Of a stretch of 64,000 nt of DNA, positions 58,501 to 64,000 are shown piece after piece. This stretch comes from Galeopsis tetrahit (lineage: Eukaryota > Streptophyta > Magnoliopsida > Lamiales > Lamiaceae). Position 1 is the stretch's first letter; every line of letters begins with the position of its first letter. Under the pieces are notes generated by a model. The model did not search any database. It was not told the DNA's origin and saw nothing but the letters and a program-made list of their open reading frames with translations. The DNA is taken from contig OY776126.1 in NCBI GenBank assembly GCA_963675135.1, positions 23,377,195 to 23,441,194 on the forward strand, written 5' to 3'. A program made the position numbers and the translations under genes.

Positions 58501-58875
58501 GAGAGGAGCAATTATAATTTTTCAAACGCTTGAGTAGCTCCCACGATTCCCTTCTTAAAGAAAGATTAGAGTTACCATAGAAACCTGTAAATCTCCATCT
58601 CCGATCCAAAGATTCAACCACACAATCAATATGACCCGAAGAAAAAGACAAGATATTAATATTCCATAAAAGCATCAGACCACCCGAATTTCCTTGGGCA
58701 TCAACATGAAAACTGTGTTGAAAACCTAGCTGATTCCTAAGGAAATTCACACGAGAGTACAACCATTTGGTTTCAGAAACAAATAACAAACAAGGACAGT
58801 ACTTGGAAATTAAACTACGTAAATGATTGAACGCACGTGTACTACACAATCCACGTGCGTTCCAACACACTAGGC

Positions 58876-60381
58876 TCATTCATTTCGGCGGGGCTGATCT
58901 GTCTCAGCCTCCGCCAAACCTCGGATCACAATCGACTCACCCAAAGCTTCAAACATGCTTCTAGCTTTTTTGAGGGCAGTCCCTTCATTCTCTTCCATTT
59001 CCATATCAGTCCAAACCCTATCTTCCACACACTTCTCATTTCTTTCAAACAAAGTCCGCTTCTTACATGGGATGTTTATGCTTTGAGCTGAAACAGCCTC
59101 CCTCGAGTCCGCTTTGTCCTTGTTTAAATCTGCAGCCTGCCTGTTCAGTCGCACCCTTACCTCTTCTTCAAACACCGGAACATAAGGATCCTCGCCTTCA
59201 TTGATAATCTCAATGTAAGTATCAAAATCTCTTGCACGAAAATCCCTTCCTACTTGATAAGTGACCCGATAATCATTCCCATTATCAATCAAACCCAATT
59301 TTTCTTTGAAAAAATGATGTGCATGTCCAATTGGAACAACAAAGGAGAGGGGTTCAAGAAACATACCGGATCTGGGATCCCATTTCTGAAATCTACCTTC
59401 AGTGAATGCTCCAACATAGGTTGGGTAAGGGTCTTTTCGAGGCATCAACTCCTCAAAGCTATGAACAACTCGGCGCTCTTTTGGACCCGTCCTCAAACAT
59501 AAAATGCTCTCATCGTCATCAATCATAACAGCTTTACCTTTTGCTCGCCTGGCCGCTTCATCTTTGGATCCTTCCTGAGCCTGTTCCTGAGCTTGGGGGT
59601 TCTTATCTAGCCAATCGAGAAATTGTTGCAGCTCCTCCTCTTTTGGACTTTTTTGTTTATCCGCACGCAGCCATTCCGGAAAGAAACGATTTTTCTTACG
59701 CCATTCTGCTGTTCTTCCCAGACCCATCTCGCAGTCTCCCTCCACGTGGTCCAGACGACCACACAGATAGCAAAAGTCCGACAAGCGTTCATATCGGAAA
59801 AAAACTACCATCTTAACACCCTCCACCGTAAGATAACAGCATCTACTTAGGGGTATATTAGTATCCACCAAGACCCGCACACGAAGGCACTCCCCCAACG
59901 CTTCCTCATCCTTGTTACCTTCAACTTCCAGAACATCTCCGATGACCCTACCTGCCCGAACACCGATTGGCTTAGTCATTGCATGCAGCTGAAGACCATG
60001 CACCTGGATCCAAAAAGGAACCAGATGAAAATTAAGAGTAGAGGGCCGCTCCTGCCCATGCATTCGCTGTAACACGATCAGAGATTTACGGAGGTTCCAC
60101 GGTTGCCGATGGAGCGCCATCTTCATTTCCAGTTCGTTAGAGAAATCCAGTAAGAACATTCCCTCCCCTATCAAAGAGACAGAAAGGGAAGCCTTGATTT
60201 CCCATACCATCTTCAGCAAATCACGTAACTCTGGAATCTTGAATGTTCTTTTTGCCACAAACCTTAACACCAACGCATTTTTCGGAAAAGCCAACTCTGT
60301 GTCTAGGACCACAATATTTGTGGTTTCATGGTCAGCCAAAGAGAAAGCAGCCATTTTTTCTTGAATAGGATCAGTAGCCAT
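58876..60381 (-). CDS. LINE ORF1 (DUF4283 / zinc-knuckle RNA-binding protein)
   Basis: The frame opens further upstream, but MATDPIQEKMAAFSLADHET at 60381 is the likely start, giving 501 residues. The N-terminal half matches the DUF4283 domain of plant LINE ORF1 proteins (LLKMVWEIKASLSV, FLLDFSNELEMKMAL, PWNLRKSLIVLQRM). A CCHC knuckle CYLCGRLDHVEGDC follows at 204-217. The C-terminal third is charged. It should bind LINE RNA as part of the retrotransposition particle. The frame is intact, and its TGA overlaps the ATG of ORF2 (ATGA). Confidence 0.85.
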   Translation of the reverse strand: MATDPIQEKMAAFSLADHETTNIVVLDTELAFPKNALVLRFVAKRTFKIPELRDLLKMVWEIKASLSVSLIGEGMFLLDFSNELEMKMALHRQPWNLRKSLIVLQRMHGQERPSTLNFHLVPFWIQVHGLQLHAMTKPIGVRAGRVIGDVLEVEGNKDEEALGECLRVRVLVDTNIPLSRCCYLTVEGVKMVVFFRYERLSDFCYLCGRLDHVEGDCEMGLGRTAEWRKKNRFFPEWLRADKQKSPKEEELQQFLDWLDKNPQAQEQAQEGSKDEAARRAKGKAVMIDDDESILCLRTGPKERRVVHSFEELMPRKDPYPTYVGAFTEGRFQKWDPRSGMFLEPLSFVVPIGHAHHFFKEKLGLIDNGNDYRVTYQVGRDFRARDFDTYIEIINEGEDPYVPVFEEEVRVRLNRQAADLNKDKADSREAVSAQSINIPCKKRTLFERNEKCVEDRVWTDMEMEENEGTALKKARSMFEALGESIVIRGLAEAETDQPRRNE

Positions 60382-60929
60382 TTTTTTGGGAAAGGAGAAA
60401 GCAAAGGAAGGAATGTGAAAAGTTTGGGTGTGCTTCCATTTGATAACATCCGACGCCTTATAAAGGCATAAAACCGCCCCAAAAAAACCAGGGGTTGCGT
60501 ACCCCGGATTCCAAGAGAAATCTTTGTAATCCAAGCAAAATCCCCCTTTCTCCAATAGCCCAATACCCATCGATCAAAAATCAGAGAATGTTTTTTGGCA
60601 TAGAGAGTGAAGCGGTCACGCCCAATGTTTTTGCAAGTAACACTCACGCGTAGTACAAAGAGTTCCTAAAAAATACCCTAAAACAATGATTAGGGAAATT
60701 TTAAGGAATCGAGGAAAGATAACCCAAAAAGATTTGGGGGTTCTGCAAACAAAATAAACAAATTTGAAAAGCAACACCGAAAGATCAAACGTCTTCGGTA
60801 AGAAAGGAAGCCAAAACGGCTCAGGCTGAAGAAATTTCAGTTGAAATTCTTGTGGAAGAGCTCACAGCACTTCTCTTTTAAGAGAGAGAAATATTGGAGA
60901 GGTCTTTTTTGATGTGCATATTACGTGGT
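60382..60929 (-). other. 5' leader of the LINE
   Basis: The sequence between the minus-strand 5' end of the LINE and the ORF1 start holds no good frame beyond the open extension of ORF1. An internal promoter is expected here from LINE biology, but no motif was recognised. Confidence 0.5.
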
Positions 60930-60966
60930 TTATTAATGTTGCATCTTATAAAAATACAATAACTAA

Positions 60967-61329
60967 GGGCATGTTTGTTTTGGGACTCACACGTCCGGAC
61001 GTGGGACGTAACATCCCCGTTCTGTTCTAGTTCGGGATTTCACATCCGAATTTCAACATCCAACTTCATCCACACCTAAAAATACCTATATATTTTACTA
61101 TTATAATAATACAACATCACTCACTTTTACTAATTGATTTGACGTAAAGTTATATTTTATAATACAACATCACACTCTCCTATACAATTGATTTGACATA
61201 AAGTTACATCCTATCCTACTTAACATCCCAAAACAAACATACACAATCACTATTCATCAAGATTTCTCCATCCAAGATTTCTCCATCCGTATTTCCCCCA
61301 TCCTACATAATTCCAAAACAAACATGCCC
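60967..61329. mobile_element. Tourist-like (PIF/Harbinger) MITE
   Basis: GGGCATGTTTGTTTTGG at the left and CCAAAACAAACATGCCC at the right are perfect 17-bp inverted repeats. TAA flanks both ends (60964-60966 and 61330-61332). The interior repeats the terminal motif (CATCCCAAAACAAACAT). It lies 26 bases beyond the LINE's target duplication. Confidence 0.88.
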
Positions 61330-61332
61330 TAA

Positions 61333-61784
61333 AGTATCACAAAGATGTGGGCACAACAAAAAAAAACGTGCCCATGTGTGATGTGTGTGTTGTGTAGCAT
61401 CTACTATAAAATTGTTGGAGTGAAAATTTCAAACTTAACGTGATTTTTGTCGTCTTGATAGTGAAGGCTTTAATATCTTGTCTATTCGATATCATGTCAT
61501 TCACAAGACCCTTTAACAAAATTCGTAAGCTCTTCTCTGAGCTTTTTAATTAGGAGAAAATAATTATAAAAACACTAAGCTCAAACCTCTGGACAATTTT
61601 AACTCATGAATATTGCAAAGTTTTAAGTTTGATATATAAGCATTATTGTGCTTTCCTACAAAACATAGAGTTTGGTCTCCTTTAATTTGCACATACTTGC
61701 TATTTTCATGAATGGTAAAACAAAAATTAAAACAAATAAAAATTTGGGTAAAAGACATAAAACACCCTTACTTGATAAAATATA
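61333..61784. other. Intergenic DNA, nothing recognised
   Basis: Short frames at 61337-61519 and 61564-61758 (minus) have no known domain and are probably chance. Confidence 0.5.
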
Positions 61785-62070
61785 CTCACTCCGTCCCATA
61801 CTTGAAGGCTCAAACCAATTGGACACGAGTTTTAATGAATGAATTGTTTATTAATATTGTGTAAGATAAAGTGGGGGTAGTAAAGACTTTTCAACTTTAT
61901 AAATAGTGATAAAGTTAGTTTTTAGTGTAATAAAGTAGTGTCATTTGTTGTAATATTGTGATGTTTTAAGAGGAGTGTTTAAAAGTGTTTTTGCTATTTT
62001 AAATAATGTGCCTTCAAGTATGAGACGCCCAAAATAGTAAAATGTGCCTTCAAGTATGGGACGAAAGGAG
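61785..62070. mobile_element. Stowaway MITE
   Basis: TA|CTCACTCCGTCCCATACTTG and CAAGTATGGGACGAAAGGAG|TA are inverted repeats with TA flanks. Sub-terminal GAAGGC/GCCTTC pairing extends them. Length 286 bp. Confidence 0.88.
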
Positions 62071-62221
62071 TAGTACATAGAATCCCTTGTATTTGGAAAA
62101 AATATATGTGCACGTGATATTTGAAAAGAAAATACACAAAACTGATACTAGATATGTGTTTTTATTAAATGTATAAAATTATCTTGTGTATTACAAAACC
62201 ATGCACATAATCACTCTCCTA

Positions 62222-62226
<5 letters not shown>

Positions 62227-62252
<26 letters not shown>

Positions 62253-62405
62253 TTTATTTTTTTTTTATACAAGTTAAATATCCATCCCTTTTTTTCCCCT
62301 TCCCTTGACTCGAACCCAGGACCTAAGACCTAGGTAGTGGTGCTTTTACCTTGAGCTATCCCACTTTGTGGGACCCGGTGCATTAGTGCTAGTATGATCG
62401 CACCC
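62227..62405 (-). mobile_element. SINE with a 5S rRNA-derived head and tRNA-like body
   Basis: A perfect target duplication of about 21 bp (starting CATAATCACTCTCCT) lies at 62206-62226 and 62405-62425. On the minus strand the element begins GGTGCGATCATACTAGCA, CTAATGCACCGGGTCCCA, which matches nucleotides 1 to about 36 of plant 5S rRNA with two differences. Then follows a tRNA-like part with box A TAGCTCAAGGTAAAAGC (62342-62358) and box B GGTTCGAGTC (62307-62316), the RNA polymerase III promoter. An A-rich 3' end follows (poly-T on the plus strand, to about 62247). The 5S internal control region is absent. It is not a functional 5S or tRNA gene. Confidence 0.85.
62307..62358 (-). promoter_or_regulatory. 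RNA polymerase III boxes A and B of the SINE
   Basis: Box A TAGCTCAAGGTAAAAGC and box B GGTTCGAGTC stand about 25 bases apart, close to tRNA spacing. Box B matches the consensus well; box A is slightly off. Confidence 0.75.
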
Positions 62406-62592
62406 ATAATCACTCTCCTATATATGTTTCATTTAAATGCATAAAATTTCCCATGTGATGAAAGTATTTCCCACCGTCGATCCAATTTATGGCACTTTTG
62501 ATATGTACATATTTTGTATCTATATGACTATATGTTTTCGTCTAGTGTTGTGCATAGAAACCAACACGCACAAATGCATTTAATAATTACTA

Positions 62593-63865
62593 CTCCCACC
62601 ATCCATGAAAAGTAGTCCCATTAGAGTGGGGCATGTGTTTTAAGAAAAGGTACATAAAGTAAGGGTATTATAGGGTATTGTGGGGTCCATTGAGAATAAA
62701 GTGATTATTTGTAAATAAAGGAGATGATTTCATTTTACGTCCTATAACTTAGGCCTAATCCAGTATATATCCTTTAAGTTTTCACATTTTCAATTTACGT
62801 CCTAGGGTGTCCAATTTACATCCTTTTCGATCCAATTTACGTCCTTTCCACCGGAAAATTGGAATTCCGGTCAAATAGTCCAATTTACATCCTTCATGTT
62901 TAAAAATTAAAAATTAATAATTAAAAAAATTCTGAAAATATCATTAAAATTTCAAAAATCTCATTTAAAATCAGAAAATCTCATTAAAAACTTATAAATT
63001 GTCTAAAATAAATATAAAAATTTAAAATTCTAAAAAAATTATAAATTCTACAATTCTAAAAATCTGAAAAATGTTTGTTTTTCTAAATCCTCATAAAAAA
63101 AATCTATAAATTAAAATTTTAAAAATGTTTAAAATAAAAAATTCCACAATTTTAAAAATATTGTGAAAATGGATTTGGGACGGTTCCAAAATCGATCAAT
63201 GTGTGGAACTTCCATTCAACCTCGACGGTAAAATTCCGAAGTTTTTAGAAATTTCAATGAGATTTTGAATTTCTTAATTTTTAAATTACACATTTTCCAT
63301 TCTTTTAATTGTATAATTTTTTATTTTTTGTATTTTCAAAATTTTAGAATTTTTTATTTTACATATTTTATAAATTGTAATGATATTTTTAGAAATTTTA
63401 GTGAGATATTTTAAATTTTATTTTACACATTTTATAGTTTTTAATTTTAAGGAAATTTTTGGATTTTTAATTATACTTTTAGATTTTTTGAATATTTAAT
63501 GGGATTTTTAGAAAATAATTTAATTATTAAATTTTAATTTTCAAACTTAAAGGACGTAAATTGGACTATTTTGCCGGAATCCCAATTTATTCCCCATATT
63601 CCGGTGAATTTAAAATTTTCTTGCGGAAAGGACGTAAATTGGACCAAAAAGGATGTAAATCGAAAAACTAAAAACTTAAAGGATATAAACTGGATTAGGC
63701 CTAAGTTACAGGACGTAAAATGAAAATTTTCTCTAAATAAAGTTATGGCAATTTGAGTAATTAAGTGAGGATTGAAGGGTGATAGTTTCTAAAAAGGGTA
63801 TGAGACTATATTTTGTGGACAAATAATATAGAACAAATGAGACTACTTTTCGTGGACGGAGGGAG
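62593..63865. mobile_element. Stowaway MITE carrying a nested Mutator-like element
   Basis: TA|CTCCCACCATCCATGAAAAG on the left, extending AGTAGTC, and GACTACTTTTCGTGGACGGA then GGGAG on the right are inverted repeats. The right flank reads CA where TA is expected. Removing 62721-63733 and one copy of its target duplication leaves about 250 bp, a normal MITE size. Confidence 0.8.
62721..63733. mobile_element. Non-autonomous Mutator-like element with long terminal inverted repeats
   Basis: The target duplication TAAATAAAG (9 bp) is perfect at 62712-62720 and 63734-63742, the length typical of Mutator-like elements. The ends begin GAGA on both strands. The inverted repeats are about 200 bp each, sharing TTTCATTTTACGTCCT, ACTTAGGCCTAATCCAGT and several CCAATTTAC(G/A)TCCTTT motifs. 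The interior is very AT-rich, with no transposase. Confidence 0.85.
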
Positions 63866-63938
63866 CATGATTTATTATAGAAAATATTATTCCTATATAA
63901 ACAATTAAAAATTCACACATCTGAAACGTTAGTATATA

Positions 63939-64000
63939 CTCCCACCGTCCCGAATTATCTTTTACAGGTAAGTAAACATATTTTTATGTATAAAATAAAT
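63939..64000. mobile_element. Left end of another Stowaway MITE, cut by the window edge
   Basis: TA|CTCCCACCGTCCCGAATTAT matches the Stowaway terminal consensus. The rest lies beyond the window. Confidence 0.55.

Larger units (their letters stand above)
53162..58879 (-). pseudogene. LINE ORF2 (endonuclease, RT, zf-RVT, RNase H), inactivated
   Basis: From the ATG at 58879 comes the endonuclease (CWNARGL, FVSETKW, GGDFNETL, GSDHRHILL), then the RT start with KAPGPDGFPASFY. A TGA at 57290-57292 stops it after VARTITN; the frame goes on with MDDIIDPFQSAFIPGR and LDMSKAYDRVEW. A second TGA at 57059-57061 is followed by GLRQGDPLSPYLF and the catalytic FADD. At CPCC of the zinc ribbon the 53989-55597 LTR intervenes; the frame resumes with DSMHAVFWCPMAKKAW. 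The RNase H domain follows (YTDAAFN, VAELKAI, RSDSL, HITRGNNDLTHNIA), ending at 53162. No frameshift was seen. The second stop fits a TGG to TGA change and the first could be CGA to TGA, both explicable by cytosine deamination. Confidence 0.9.
53109..60929 (-). mobile_element. LINE (plant L1-type with RNase H), interrupted by a solo LTR
   Basis: TTATTAATGTT lies at both outer borders (53098-53108 and 60930-60940), an 11-bp target duplication. A poly-T run at 53107-53130 is the minus-strand poly-A tail. Without the LTR insertion the element is about 6.2 kb. ORF1 and ORF2 are both present, overlapping by ATGA. ORF2 carries endonuclease, reverse transcriptase, a zinc ribbon and RNase H. Two in-frame TGA stops and the LTR inactivate ORF2. 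It appears full length, with a 5' leader of about 550 bases (60382-60929). Confidence 0.92.

Noticed and set aside
62307..62365. A functional tRNA gene
   Set aside because: Boxes A and B are present, but the acceptor and anticodon stems do not form a normal tRNA and the segment lies inside a SINE with target duplications.
62366..62405. A 5S rRNA gene, or a Cassandra LTR, on the minus strand
   Set aside because: Only the first 36 or so nucleotides match 5S. The internal control region is missing and a tRNA-like body follows. There are no LTR ends or primer site as in Cassandra.

Overview
This 64 kb window is AT-rich nuclear DNA from a flowering plant. The evidence is intron-bearing genes with plant-type splice sites, plant LTR retrotransposons, a plant L1-type LINE with an RNase H domain, and Stowaway, Tourist and Mutator-type small transposons. 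The MADS-box gene looks most like the PLENA branch of the AGAMOUS subfamily, so I infer an asterid, probably Lamiales. Nothing prokaryotic, organellar or viral was seen.

Two host genes are convincing. The first (13791-18615, +) has four coding exons and encodes a protein of about 918 residues. Its N-terminus (FSIR...CWPF...LPPITVKKFTWW) and C-terminal block (GPVKLSGGAKHILK) resemble EMBRYONIC FLOWER 1, a plant Polycomb cofactor. The second (46056-50083, +) is an eight-exon C-class MADS-box gene of 257 residues (PLENA/SHATTERPROOF type). Its large first coding intron carries an AGAMOUS-type regulatory module, and its last intron splits the final codon. In Arabidopsis, EMF1 represses AGAMOUS-class genes, so a repressor-type gene and a target-type gene lie about 27 kb apart here. 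An IST1-like exon (26983-27154) looks like a gene fragment.

Most of the rest is transposon. 2386-3937 is a solo LTR, followed by a LINE relic (4085-5050) and a possible CACTA end. 20670-22088 is a solo LTR full of minisatellites that landed in the end of a Stowaway MITE. 29991-43909 is a Tork-like Ty1-copia element with a complete gag-protease-only Athila-type element (31233-39108) inserted in its gag; both have target-site duplications. 53109-60929 is a nearly full-length LINE on the minus strand, interrupted by another LTR of the same Athila-type family (53989-55597). From 60967 to the right edge are a Tourist MITE, Stowaway MITEs, a Mutator-like element inside a Stowaway, and a small SINE (62227-62405) whose head matches plant 5S rRNA and whose body is tRNA-like.

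The SINE with a fused 5S rRNA head is the best candidate for something little described. Also notable are the last-codon intron of the MADS gene, the short palindromes and minisatellites placed upstream of the TATA box in three unrelated LTR families, and hairpins built from polypurine-tract copies in the gag-only element. Coordinates come from reading the sequence; no database search or alignment program was run.
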